Assembly (NCBI GenBank): GCA_903813345.2
Contig: CAIIXF020000003.1
Span: forward strand, 25,495,248 to 25,559,247
DNA length: 64,000 nt
Origin: Owenia fusiformis
Taxonomy: Eukaryota; Annelida; Polychaeta; Sabellida; Oweniidae
Direction of reading: 5' to 3'
Positions within the stretch are counted from its first letter, which is position 1. Each line of letters starts with the position of its first letter. Below are positions 1 through 12,112 of the stretch, piece by piece. Both the position numbers and the translations under genes were made by a program. The notes beneath the pieces were generated by a model. It made no database searches. It was not told the origin of the DNA and worked only from the letters and a program-made list of their open reading frames with translations.

Positions 1-525
1 CATTTTAGCCATGATTCACTTTTGAGCAACACCATGTGAGCCCAGTACCCACGGTACTATTTATTTTACCTTAAGAAGGTCATTGAAGGTCAAATCTCAA
101 ACATTCAGTCAGATTTGAACTTCCAATAACTTATAGATGATTTCGAAAAAAAATCGGTCAATTTGAAGCAAGTTGAAAAATACCTTTTTGACCTTAAAAA
201 GGTCATTGAAGGTCAAATCTCAAATCTTAAGTCAGATTTGAACTTCTGATAACTTACAGATGATTTTGAAAAAGTCGGTCAATTTGAAGCAAGTTGAAAA
301 ATGACATTTTTGATCTTTTTGACCTTAAAAAGGTCATGAAGGTCAAGTCTTAAATATAAAGTCAGATTTGAACTTCTGAAAACATGTAGATGATTTTGAA
401 AACAATTCAGTCAGTCTATACAGTATTTGTTAAATTATTGGAAGTTGTAAGAATGTGTTACAGGCGCCAACCGCCGACCGCCGATCGCCAATCGCCGGAG
501 ACTATAACATTAAGTGGTGACATAA
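1..525 (+). repeat. Interspersed repeat copy with ~140-bp minisatellite core (left edge cut)
   Basis: Nearly three tandem units built on 'tttgaccttaaaaaggtcat' and 'caatttgaagcaagttgaaa' are followed by a unique tail (about 395-525). The tail has CGCC-rich stretches and ends in 'agtggtgacataaaa'. The same core and tail occur at 22850-24822, so this is the right part of a second copy of that element, truncated by the window edge. The architecture (tandem core between unique ends) resembles Helentron-associated or 'pearl' elements. That classification is inference. Confidence 0.75.
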
Positions 526-637
526 AAATATTTTTTTCAATCTTTCTCCCTAACACCCACATCCTTCACTTCAATTATTAGGTTATTAGTTTGGTTCTTT
601 GCTTATGTTTTGAGCAATCATTACATACATTAATATA

Positions 638-1413
638 CAGGGCGTTCATGAAGTTCTTGCAAAAGTACTCTAATTTTTTTGTTTCCCAATTAATATAACT
701 GAAATTTTCACTCAGTATACCTACACTAGTCATACATTTGAATCTTGAATTATAACGAATAGGTCTTTGAAGAAAACAGATTATGATTGCTATAGTAACA
801 CGAGTCGGAGGTAGGCGGAGCAGCATTGAAAAAGAATTGAAAAAAAAAATTTAGAAATTCAAGAAAACAAACACTTGAAGATATTCATAAGATGTATGGG
901 AAGGAGGCTATGGCCAAAAGAACGTACTAAAACAATCATTGATGGTAGAACAAATGGTAAGGACGGACACTGCTAGATCAGGCCGTCCAAGAACGAAATC
1001 CAGTGAGGATCAGATGACGTCAATGAAAGCCATCCATGCAAAGATCAATCGCAAGAAATGTTCCAAATGGGTTCTGCCATCTGTTTAAGGAATGGTAAGG
1101 AAGACAGTCGAGGTGTATAGACCATGATGGACATTATTTTGAACACACATACTCTTGAGATACTGTTATTAAAGTACATAGGACAAGTTAAAAGCATTTT
1201 GAACATTCAAACAAGACAGATCCTTTTTTCCTGCTCCGCCTACCCCCGACCCATTTGACTATAGCAACCATAACTTTTTTCTGCAAGGACCTATTGATTA
1301 TAACTTAGGATCTCAATGTATGAATAGTGAAGGTATAATGAGTGAAAAGAGCCAGATTGACTGAGATACAAAAATGTTAGAACAACCTTTGCAAGAACTT
1401 TATGAACGCCCTG
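638..1413 (+). mobile_element. Internally deleted mariner-like DNA transposon with ~185-bp terminal inverted repeats
   Basis: The left end 'cagggcgttcatgaagttct' (638) and right end 'agaactttatgaacgccctg' (1413) are inverted copies, flanked on both sides by TA. The inverted repeats extend about 185 bp (638-823 and 1231-1413) with scattered mismatches, including 'gtaggcggagcag' near their inner ends. The interior (about 880-1080) carries a decayed transposase N-terminus: the residues RSGRPRTKSSED match the GRPRT linker after the helix-turn-helix of mariner-like transposases. No catalytic domain remains, so this is a non-autonomous deletion derivative. Confidence 0.85.
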
Positions 1414-1415
1414 TA

Positions 1416-2297
1416 GTTTGGGTCTGCGTTAGCAGCATGCATTCACGTGTATCTATATACTAAATAAATATAAATTTAGGTTACCACAAGACCACGTTTT
1501 CGCTTTTGATGTAATGTGTATATAAAACGTTACTTTCTACTAATGTATCAAGTTTTGGATATATCTGTACCAATGAGAACTAAATGTCTAAGTACATTTT
1601 TCTCTGAGCCACCTTTTGCTTTTATGATTTAATTTCTCTCTTCCAAAGTCACAAAAAACTAGAATATATGTTACACATTGGGTAGATTATCGCTTCGTAA
1701 TGATTGCACGTGGCATGGGTACATGTGGCAAGTTGATTTATTTCATAAAACAGATCGTTCTAAGAAACAACTAATTTGGAATTCATATAGTTTCACTCAT
1801 TACGTTTTGATAACACTTGGTAAAACTACAATTTTAAAGTGGTTTTAACTTCGCATAAGCCTTCACGAGAAATCATATTTTATTCCAATTATGTCGATAA
1901 TAATGATATGAGTGTTAACAATAATAAAATGAGTGACGAATTAAGCATACATAGAAAAGAAATACAATAAGCATAGGCTATGACTCATTTTTTTTATTTA
2001 TAGCACTCTCTGTCTATTTCTTAATAATCATTTATAATTACTTGAAATAATTATAAGGAGAAAATAAAGGATTTTATATAAAAACCAAGGTCAATGACAG
2101 GTCAAAGATACACTGAAGTAGTATTATAGTATATGTACTTCAATGACCCTCAAGTAGTGTACCTACCAAGTTAGATAATACAATTACTGATACACCTGAT
2201 AACATCGATAAGGTAGTTGAAAGATTAGCCAACACACCACACGATGTCGTAAATGGGATTGGTCCATATTTGGACATTACGTTTCAACATTATTATA
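1416..2297. other. Upstream region of the LolA-like gene
   Basis: AT-rich sequence between the transposon and the first coding exon. It presumably holds the promoter and 5' UTR of the gene starting at 2298. I see no convincing TATA or initiator element and no other coding exon. Confidence 0.4.
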
Positions 2298-5200
2298 ATG
2301 ACAATGAGGCGTCTATTCAGGTATGTTTTATTTCCTTTTATAATTATGTATCATCGAACTAAGATTATTTAAATTAGAGAAATGAAGAAAACTGATTATT
2401 GAGAAGTAATAATTATGTATACATTAGTTCTTGTATAAAGTAAAAATATGTTTTCATGAATCATCAATGTCGCTATCCTATTTGATGAATTATGGGCATT
2501 CACCATCTGATTTATTAGAGTCTCTATCAAAGGGATAATAGGGACTTTAAAATCTCACAATAGCCATTCACACATTACGTTGGTATGTGTATTTGAACAT
2601 TTGGACTTTTATTTAGATGATGTAATGTGTGCCCATTTTGTATTAGACCAATCAGCTGTTTCCAATTGTTCTATGATCTCCTGGTCTCTAAATTATTTAG
2701 GGGACGAAATGAAGCCATGTTGTTTGAAATACGAGGATTCACAAATAGTTTTCAGAATATACAAATACAAAATCAAATACAAAATTCGTATATGTGTCTA
2801 ATTTATAGAGTTCTATGATATGATAGGTAATTCAATTAGGTAATTTCCTGTATTCTGTCCATTCAAGTCACTTGTCCAATGTGCATGTTTTGATATGTGG
2901 TATCAATGAAAAATGAAGGTCCACATTGCAGTGACCTTTTAATCCCTTACTATCATTACCCCAAGCAAATGACATGAGGTCGAAAAGTGTCTTCATAATT
3001 CAAAATCATGTACCTTACTTAACACTCAGAAATTAAGTATCCTATTTAACCTTTTTGATTGTGAATGGTATATTGTCTTGTGCCAGGAATATACATATTA
3101 AACACATGATTTCAGATTTCAGACTAAACACATACTTGTGTAGATGCTTCGCGTGTGCATTTTCGATGTTGTCTTAAAGTGTTTTTATTTAATCTTCCAG
3201 GTTGTATTTACTTGTTGGTGTTACATGTTTGCTAGGTGAAGATAAGCTATGTCTAGGCTCATCTATTATTGAAGGTTAGTATATGAAAATGATTGCTGGT
3301 TTAAAAATGCGAAGTGAAATCAAAATTGTATGAACCCAAGAAGCCACGCTAGTTATCCACCATGATATCAAATAAAAGTCATTTTCCTTTACATATTTGT
3401 AGGATAACTAGTGCCAAATCTCATAGACACACCAAAGTCGTATTTCCTTTATATAATTGTAGGATAACTATTGCCAAATCTCATAGACACACCAAAGTCG
3501 TATTTCCTCTACATAATTGCAGGATAACTTGCCAAATCTTATAGACACGCGTACCAAAGTCATATTTCCTTTATATAATTGCAGAATAACTATTGGCAAT
3601 TCTCGTAGACACACCAAGGTCATATTTCATTTACATATTTGCAGGAAAACGATTGCCAAATGTCATAGACACACCAAAGTCATATTTCATTTACATATTT
3701 GCAGGATATCTATTGCCAAATCTCATAGACACACCAAAATCTTATTTCATTTACATATTTGCACGATATCTATTGCCAAATCTCATAGACACACCAAAAT
3801 CATATTTCATTTACATATTTGCAGGATATCTATTGCCAAATCTCATAGACACACCAAAGTCATATTTCCTTTACATATTTGCAGGAAAAAAACTACCGAA
3901 TCTCCCTTTGAAATATCAAAGTAAATTGACAGTTACTTTCCCCATCAAAAGTGTGACAATTTCTGTAACAGACGCTGCCAGTCTATTGGATAATATAGGA
4001 GCATTGGAATATACATATGCTGGGTTTACCTATAAGAAAATACTGAATTATGGCATCGAAGAGACGCTTACTCTTAATATGGACACAGGTAGGTAAATAG
4101 TATATGAAGAGGTCAATTAGGAAAATAAACCTCAGAAAATCTGGAATAAATTTTAGAATTGACAAAAATGCCCAACCAGACATTGAAATCTCGCTTATTC
4201 TTGTTTTTTGTGAGATTTTAAGAGATTTGGGTATTAAACCTCCAATGATTTACTTTTCCCTCTTTGAAATAGCGTATTTGTTCAGTGAATAATAACTTTG
4301 GTTTATAAAGTTACATTTTCTTGTTTTAACTTTTCTAAAAAATGTCATATCTTTATTGATGCAATGTTAAAATTTTTTGATTATTTGTTCGACAACCAAC
4401 ATTTTCATGATTAATCCCAATATGTACATTGATATGCCATTTGAATTTTAGACAGATTCAGCCAACACCCTTTGATAAACTATGAAATTTAGTGACCATT
4501 GCAAGTTTTAACATTGAGGCCAATGGCAGTCTGGTCCAGACTGGTGTCTCAAAAATGTACCCCAAAGTATATCAACAGCACAGATAAACCAATCAATATT
4601 TTTTGACATTTTTTGCATTGTCATATAGCCAAAACATGAGAGTTTTCTCCCCAATACACCATTTTTATTTCAGTCTTGCCTTTCTTATGCTCTGTATTCT
4701 TACTGCTACATTGTTTATCACATTTGATAATAAATCTGGTGAAATGTTTTGGATTTCTCTTCGGATGTTGCCCTAAGTTGTTCTAGGTCTATTTGCTTAA
4801 AATGAGTATTAAAACACTCCTTCAAATAGCCACAGAGAAAGATGTTTGAGGACGACGATGGCAGAACAAACACAGAGAATCGGGTCAATTATCGGCAAAT
4901 GATTCAGGAGTCACCTTCCAGAGATACGCATGCTAGCCTGGAGACCAAATGATAAATAAAAACACAGTGGTTTCAAATTAATTGAACCCTTCTACTCACA
5001 ACAAAGGCTACACTATCTAGTTTCTTGAACGTCTGGCCTCAGGGGGCTATAGGCCATTATGAGGGCCTCCCTATTCACCAGACTTGACGGCCCATACTTT
5101 TTCTCTGTGACTACTTGAAGGACCATTTTTATGCTAAACCCAAGCTAAGAGACCTGGAATAACTCAAGACCAGCATCCGAACAGAAATCAAAATATTCCA

Positions 5201-8200
5201 CCAGAAATATCAAATGTGATGACCAATGAAGTAGTAAGGATGCAGACTGTCATCGATATATGAGGTTATATTGATTATGTGGTGTAAAGGATAAAGGGTT
5301 AAAGTATCAAAAAGGCAAGATTGAATTAAAAACTGTGTATAGGGGAAAAACTTACATGTTTTGACTTCAAGATCATGCAAAAAATGTCTGAAAATATGGA
5401 TTGTCTGTGCTGTTGATATACTTTTGGGTACATTTAATTTTTGAGACACTATATGTGAGCAATTTGTCTGAAGTGTAAAAATTGCCAATTTATGGAGGTG
5501 GAAACAGTTTTTAATCAATTTGATATGTGCTCACGTTCCAGTTCACGATTTTATTGTGTTTCTAAATATAACTATTGAATTCTAAAATTAGTTCAAATCA
5601 GATAAGATTTTATCTGTTTATCAAAACTGTATGTACACTCCCCTCCATACGTTTAACAACCGGAAGTTATCAAAAGATGGATGGCCAATATAACCTGCAT
5701 ATATGTTACATTGAAATGTTTTACAACTTTAAAATAAAAAAGATTCTTTGGTTGAGCTCTTCAACAACTAAAATACATAGATGTGACTTTGTAATGAAAA
5801 TTGTGACTTAATGATTTTTTCCTCCTGAATCTTGATATAATATTTACTAACCAATGCAGCAATCTTTGTTACGGAAATTAGTTACTCAACTATTATGTTT
5901 GTCATCCTTGAAGTTGTAAATATCACATGTCAGAAAGCATTATGTGCCTACCTTCTTTTTATGAATTTTAAATAATTGACTTATTGAATTAAAAATATTT
6001 TAAAGGAGATTGTACTGCATCCGTTCTGAACAATACATTCACTGGCATAGAGCTAGGTGACCACATAGTAGCACTGCCATTATTCGAATTACTAGCAAAA
6101 GTAAGGAACGCTTCAGCGTACACCGGAGTGTCATCTGTTAAAGGGATTAAAGTCGATGGATGGCTGTCTAATATTGAATTGATGTCAGATGGGGAAATCC
6201 AACGTTTTGATGTCAGTTTGTTTTATACACGTAAGTATCTCTAAATATGTAAAATGTGAAATGCTTTAAATACAGTAATAAGAAACAAATAAATGAAAAC
6301 AGGGGTAAAAATTGTAAAAATAAATGTACCGAAAGGGCTGGGAAAACTTGAATTTGCATTGTTATTTACCAAATTCTTAATTTTGAGACAATAAAGCTGT
6401 TATCGTGTGTCTCATTCCTGTTTTTAGATGAGAGTTGGGATGTGGGATTGAAAAATTCCGTTCAGCTACCAGTACGTATAACCTTGACCAATCACAGCGA
6501 CACGGCCAGCAGCAACACAAGTAACGCGGAACAGATTTATGACATAACACACTATGAAGAAGACATAACAGAAGCTGAGAAACGAGAACTTTTTCAGGTG
6601 TGCGTTTAACCAACATTTCAAAATCTTAATGCAAATAACTAAGTGCCCACTGGCGGATCTGGGGGGGGGGCCTGGGGGCCCGCACCCCCCTTGAGTCAAA
6701 AAGGGTCAAAAAGGCCTTAGGCCCCAAAAGGTGGGCCTTTTTGGCCATTACTTGACCTTTTAAGGCCTTATTTTTAATTTCAGGCCAAATTTTGAAGAAA
6801 ATGGGCCTTGGGTTTTGGGTTTTAGGGCCCAAAATTTTTTCTGCGCAAGCGCGAAGTTTTTTCTCTCACCTGAAATTTGGGCCCCCCTTATTGCTTCCCA
6901 GATCCGCCCCTGGTGCTTATACTTATATCCATAAAATTCAATCGATTCGCTAATATATTGTATATATTCATAATTCGAAATTACTATAGTAAAACAAAGT
7001 TTCTGTCTTCGATATAATTTCCTTATACGAATGGCTTACATTTTGACATCTTGATTACAGACACCCTCTAGAGTTGTATGCAAACATAGGAAGAACACTA
7101 TGGAGCTGCCACCCATTCCCCAATTTTTCAGCTATAGATCAGAAGTTGTCATTCCACATATGAAAGTGATTGGATATGTCAGTGTATGTATCTTGTTCAT
7201 GCGTTTTGTTCGTGCGTTCCGCAATGTTGAATTTTGTAAAATTAAGTAAAACTTGAAGGGGATGAATTAAAAAAAAAACTTGCCCACTAAGATAATTGTT
7301 TTCTTTGAAATTAATTACTTATAGAAAACAATCTTTTAACATTTAAAGACATGTAATGAACGAAAATGCAAAGAACCTTTTCATTAATCCTGACCTCTTT
7401 TGATGAACCAAGGAGAACTTGTGTATATTTGGGAGATTTCTAATCAAATTGATAGCTCTAGGTTAATCGTTTTTCTGCCTCGAAAAGGCTGGGTAACGTT
7501 ATTACCAACATAAGGCGTGATTTGCAAGGTGTAACACTGAGTAACACCAACACACGTGACAATGTATATTCTTAATCTTATAATAAATGTAATATTTAAT
7601 ATTCAGAGATGGTATGATTATACACGGAACCTTGTGTACCAGAACTACAAGCCAACCCCTGTAGGTATCATACCATATGGTTATAATCCACTGAAGAACA
7701 TAGATGATTTTAACACAGGTAAAGCACCCACTGGTTTAGTATTACTGTAAGCTAATAAAATGAGATAGAAATAACTTTTAAATAAAGAGGGCAGGCCAAT
7801 CAATATGTCATTGAAAGGTTGATTTGATTCTACCGCTGCTGCCATCTTTAAATTATAATCGGTCGAAAACCTATGAGTATTACACTTTCAGTTTGCTTAA
7901 TTTTTCTCAATTCCTTTATCACTATTGTCGATGAACGGTATACACTTACTACTACAACAGGTCGTACCAAAGAAATCAGATATTTCATAGCATTTAATGG
8001 AAGGAATAACTTGAAAATTAATGATTTTAGGACTAAGCTACACAATAGACCCACAGCTAGGGAATTGCACTGTTGCCCAAATCTATAGATTTGGATATGA
8101 CGCTATGCCAGTGGGGAACCAAATACTAACAAGGATAAAGACACCGGGAGAGTTCCTGTTTCTGAATGAAGAGGGCGGCACATATACCTATATCGGCAAG

Positions 8201-11200
8201 GTACTGCGTCTTATAATGGCCTTCAATAGAATGCCCATGGTTTTATCAATCATTTTTGTATTTAGAATAAACATACAGCATGGTAAAAACGGCAATCCTA
8301 GTTCTTTTCCTAAAATGACAAAGATATGGGGGAAAAACAGGGTTTCGTTTTTTTACCACCCTGTATGTTTGAAGTGTATTTTGAATATGGATCGTGTTTA
8401 CAGTACAGGGTGTTCAATAAAAACCTAAACTCTTGGTACAACATTTAAGTTGATTTCAGAGGTTGATTCGAGGAGTCGATTGTGACGTGTGGATATCCGA
8501 GAGAAATGATTGGCCACGACCAGGTCAACAGTTCAATACAACATTTGAGTGGGCATTTACTGAGGTAAATCTTACAACCGAATTAATGCTGGCTTTTAGT
8601 CTTGCTTCTAGACCCTTGGACCCCCCCTCTATCCACTTCAACAACAGTGTGGGGTGTTCAGGGTCTTAAAGCACGAGTAGCTGAATAAGTAACAGTCGAA
8701 ATATGCTAATTATGTTACTGTATAACAACACAAATAATTCTGGTATTCCCTGGTAAAATCATGTTCAACTCATATGAGATATTATTCAATCGTATCCGAC
8801 GGAAACTGAAATTATAAATGGGTGCCCAATTGTTTGTCAAAGTACATTATTTCATATGGTTATCTTTCAGAGAGGTTGGAATATTAGCAGTGGAAACATC
8901 TACCAAGAACAGACCCCAATGATGATGCAGATTTTTTTTGTGAGTTTGTTTTTTGAATGAGAACCATTTCTATATGCTACACACCAGTAATGATCGGTCA
9001 ACTTCTCTGGATGTTATTTGAGGGTATGCAACGATGAAGAAGCGAACATAGATGATGACGAAATTGAGCTAAAACATGCAGAACTTTTTGAAATGTTGCT
9101 CGCTATTCATATCTGATTATCGGGATAAAACGCTGATCCAAATCCCTTGAAACATTTTAGAAACAATTCATTGCTGTGATGTGCGTAATTTTGAAAAATC
9201 AGCGAAAACAGAAAAATTGTTGGTTATTTTAGGGTCCATTTCAAACAATATATAACTATTTGGAGTTTAACAAGGAGCAGCCGTCGATATGGGATTATGA
9301 CATCACCATATGTTATGACTACACAAAGAAAACCAGAGTGAGGCTTATTATGACAGGTAATTTGTTTGAGAATAAATGTATCAAGGTAGATATTTAATTC
9401 TGTCCTAATATTCAAGTCTATACCAAATGAGAATGGGACAATAAGTCATATGGGTTTAAAATACGTATAACACTTTTACATCCAAGTTCTCCCAAAAATA
9501 TATGTATCAATCACTGCACGGATTTTATACTCGTATTCACTGCACTGCATATCAGAATAAATACATGTTGAATTCTTTAAGCCACCCTGTATAGTCTATA
9601 TACTGTTCTAGGAGACAAAGTGTCCCTTGTGGAGGGGGATGACATAAGGTTTAAGAATACAGTGTTGGAGACTGTAGTGAACTCAACAGGTGTTTCCCCC
9701 ATCAGAGTAACGGATGTACAGGTAGGTGATGGGCATATAACTGAATCATTATTTATATAATACGTTATTTGTTCAAAAATTCGAAATGTTTGGTACAATT
9801 TGTAAAAAGCATGCTACTTTTGTCAATATCATATTGAAATAAAAACCATTCCCATGGCTACGAAACTTGGGTAACAAATTTGTTAAATCGTGGTCTCAAA
9901 TTTCGTAAATATTTCATCGATTTCTATATCACCGCCACAAGTGGTGACATATTGTTATAGTCTCCAACTTTTTGTGGACGGTGTTCGGCGTCCGATGGGT
10001 CGTATTTTGGCGTCTGTAACAAATGACAGGTAGTGACATTTTGCATTTTAATACCTTCTTTCAGATTGAGACGAGTGCCTATAGTATCTATGTTGCTATG
10101 ACGTTGCTCGAGAAAGCACACATGCCGGGAAATGTGGCGAACCCTGAAAAGGAGGAACCTCTAGATGTAGTGGTTGACAAACTGAGCCAGCTCATTATGG
10201 AGGGGGAATTTAAAGTCACTGTTCCGATCAATATACCTCCTTATGACGTATGTACAGTCAAGTTATCAAGTTACCCTTCTCGATTATTACTTAGACCCTG
10301 TTTATGTTAGGCGATTTGAAAAATCTTCAAAGTCATAAAGTTCCAAAGCATTGTAATGAAGGAACAAAACATGGACAGGCTTTCATACGCTATCAAATGA
10401 AAACTGTCGATTGTCAGATTTATGGAGGGGAGTGTAAATCAATATAAGTACACCAGTTATAACAACCACCATACCTTTAAAGGGTTCCGATAAGCTTCCC
10501 GTATAAAAAACAATATGGCTTTAATAAATGTGTGACGATCTATACTGTACCAATGTTATACAAAAGTTAGAGGTGTTGACACAACGACCTCGATCCTTTG
10601 AACCCTTGAGTATTATTCCGGGATCGAGCCTTTTATACTAAATGGTGAGCAACACCAGAAACGAGCGTTCGATTTGCTTAACGATATGCGTCACCCTTTA
10701 AAGGAATGTTATGATTATTCGTATTTGTCAAAATATGCCCTGTGCGCAGAGTCTAGTTGTAAACTACCAACGAAGCCATCTTTTTAAGAAGGGAAGTCGA
10801 ACGAATGCATTGGGTAGTTAAACTGATGGTGTCTTAAAAACTAAAGTTCGCTCTTGAATGAGTTGTCCCTATTACATTCTATGAACTAAAATGTCTTGTT
10901 CATTGTTCTGGTGTGTAGTTTATAGTATGTCAACCTGTTTCAAACTTTGGTTAAATATTAGACAGTTATTAAACAGATTTTTTTTTTTTTATTCAAGTTT
11001 TAGGTTTACATTTTAATGTAAGGTTACATGATAATACAGTTAATACAAATATAATTATAATTTCGTCGTTCATTTTTTTTAATAAGAATGTATATAAGGG
11101 GGGGGGGTTACAGGGGAGGGGAGAGGCTATAATACTAGATCTAAATATAGTGGGTCAAAGCAGACAGAAATGTTGATGATGTACATGTACATGTAGTTGT

Positions 11201-12112
11201 ATAAACACATAATTCATGCATATGAAATAAACATATATCTATAAACATATAGATATTATAATATTTGCAGATGGTTACCATATATGCATATCCCAATAGA
11301 CAATTGAATAAATAGAAAAATGTTCCAATTTTTATTGGCCCATCCTGTATATCTAAAATATATATATTATTGAAATTAAAATATTTTCAGATGGTCACCC
11401 TTTATGCATATCCCCTACCAGTGACTGTGTGTAATGTTACGCTACCAACGAACGCAACCACAACTCCTCAAACTATCCAACCAGTTAACCAAAATGTGTC
11501 ACCAGGTATGCAAAAGTAGCTAGCCATTTTGATTTTCGAGTATACTAGTTGAGCGCCTTATCTTTGGCGTATCATAATTTATTTAGATATGTTACAATGC
11601 TATTTTTTAAGTAACCTTCATCTGAATTTAAATGTTGTCCATTGCAAGCTTTGTCCAACGACCAGGCATGTAGAAGCCTCAATGTATATATGCTATCAAA
11701 TATTTCATGTTTTAAACGAAATAGTTAATCATTTACCTGAAGAAGTAAAGAAGAATAGACTTTTGAAATAAAAATATCTTGTTCTTCATTGTTTTCAGGT
11801 GTTTGTGTTGCAATAGCTATCGCCTCAGCAATAATAGGAGCTTTGCTTCCAATTCTCATCCATGCTGCATTTAAATACTTCAAATGTCGTCAAGCAAACG
11901 ACCAATTCCATCACGTACGTTTCAATAGTGACTCTGATAGTGTTAAAGCTGATCATGGGACATTTGGGAGGCCTATAAAGAGAGGGCCTGAGCGTGGATC
12001 GCTGAGTGATATGCCACTATCGCAGTCGTATCAGAGACCTCACCAGCAGAGCCTTGATAGCATGGATAGTAGGACAGACCCAGCACAGATTGGCGTCAAT
12101 ATGAATAAATGA
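2298..12112 (+). CDS. Type I membrane protein with two tandem LolA-like ectodomains (706 aa, 15 exons)
   Basis: Coding exons: 2298-2320, 3201-3274, 3885-4088, 6006-6230, 6428-6597, 7061-7183, 7607-7718, 8031-8200, 8460-8564, 8871-8939, 9233-9356, 9612-9721, 10065-10247, 11391-11505, 11799-12112. All junctions are GT-AG and phases add up to 2121 nt. Exons 1-2 form a signal peptide (MTMRRLF, then hydrophobic RLYLLVGVTCLLG). The ectodomain holds two homologous repeats. Repeat 1 (about residues 75-230) has LEYTYAG, GDCTA and VKGIKVDGWLS. Repeat 2 (about 274-430) has RWYDYTR, GNCTV and IRGVDCDVWIS. These motifs recall the metazoan LolA-like domain family, whose role is poorly known. A membrane segment lies at about 604-628 (CVAIAIASAIIGALLPILI), followed by a 78-residue polar tail. 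Several NxS/T sites are present. The exon model is strong; the family name rests on recalled motifs. Start choice: this ATG gives the only in-frame signal peptide. Confidence 0.8.
3362..3884 (+). repeat. 60-bp minisatellite made of duplicated 3' splice sites
   Basis: Eight diverged units of about 60 bp fill the end of intron 2 of the LolA-like gene, right up to the real exon 3 acceptor (AG 3883-3884). Each unit carries 'catatttgcagga'-like acceptor sequence, then a stretch resembling the first bases of exon 3 ('tattgccaaatctc' versus exon 'actaccgaatctcc'). Seven of eight upstream units keep the AG; the unit at 3761-3764 has 'gcac'. Two frames remain open through most of the array and one runs into exon 3. 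Confidence 0.9.
4835..5220 (+). pseudogene. Decayed mariner-like transposase (central and C-terminal part)
   Basis: Broken frames keep landmarks of a mariner-like DDE transposase. Near the start, FEDDDGRTNT and NYRQMI correspond to the segment ahead of the catalytic core's second half. Near 5070-5150, a 'SPDLT...DFFLW' block is recognisable across two frames, followed by a lysine/aspartate-rich tail. Stops and frameshifts are present. It lies in intron 3 of the LolA-like gene. It may belong to the same family as the element at 638-1413, which retains only the N-terminal part. Confidence 0.6.
6649..6912. mobile_element. MITE with 'CGGATCTGGG' terminal inverted repeats
   Basis: The left end 'cactggcggatctgggg' and right end 'cccagatccgcccctg' form an inverted repeat of about 16 bp around a 264-bp non-coding element. 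It is unusually G/C-rich near its ends for this window. It sits in intron 5 of the LolA-like gene, about 50 bp after the donor site. I could not define a clean target-site duplication. Confidence 0.6.
8276..8363. mobile_element. Short mariner-type MITE (88 bp)
   Basis: Ends 'cagcatggtaaaaacg' and 'gtttttttaccaccctg' are inverted repeats and are flanked by TA on both sides, as for Tc1/mariner insertions. It lies in intron 8 of the LolA-like gene. A further isolated end of the same type ('tacagggtgttcaataaaaa') follows at about 8404. Confidence 0.55.
9925..10058 (-). repeat. Short interspersed repeat copy, no minisatellite core
   Basis: This has the two unique ends of the element at 22850-24822 but not the tandem core. 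Reading the minus strand, it starts 'aaggtattaaaatgcaaaat', carries CGCC/GGCG-type sequence in the middle, and ends in the 'gtcaccac...gtggtga' palindrome. The top-strand right end lies within about 10 bp of the exon 13 acceptor (AG 10063-10064) of the LolA-like gene, so the likely branch-point region overlaps the repeat. Confidence 0.75.
11236..11294 (+). repeat. Single duplicated 3' splice site and exon start (decoy for exon 14)
   Basis: 'atatttgcagATGGTTACC' (AG 11269-11270), then 'atatgcatatccc', nearly repeats the true acceptor and start of exon 14, 'atattttcagATGGTCACC', then 'tatgcatatcccc' (AG 11389-11390), 120 bp downstream. About 27 exon bases are copied. The decoy frame meets a stop within 15 codons and has no matching donor, so it is a pseudo-exon start rather than an alternative exon. 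Confidence 0.8.

Noticed and set aside
2175-2297. Open segment reading ...TDTPDNIDKVVERLANTPHD... as an earlier coding exon
   Set aside because: Its frame does not join to exon 2; the other frame gives a clean ATG and signal peptide, so this is probably 5' UTR.
3593-3884. The frame through the 60-bp array as a real repeated exon
   Set aside because: The true acceptor at 3883-3884 gives correct phase with exon 2 and a normal protein. The upstream frame is better explained as acceptor duplication, though alternative use is not excluded.
12104-12109. AATAAA overlapping stop codons (LolA-like gene, also GOT2 at 40480 and the vWA gene at 56476)
   Set aside because: Striking at first, but AAATAAA at a TAA stop, or AAT-AAA before TGA, is easily produced by chance in AT-rich DNA, and I cannot show these are the poly(A) signals used.
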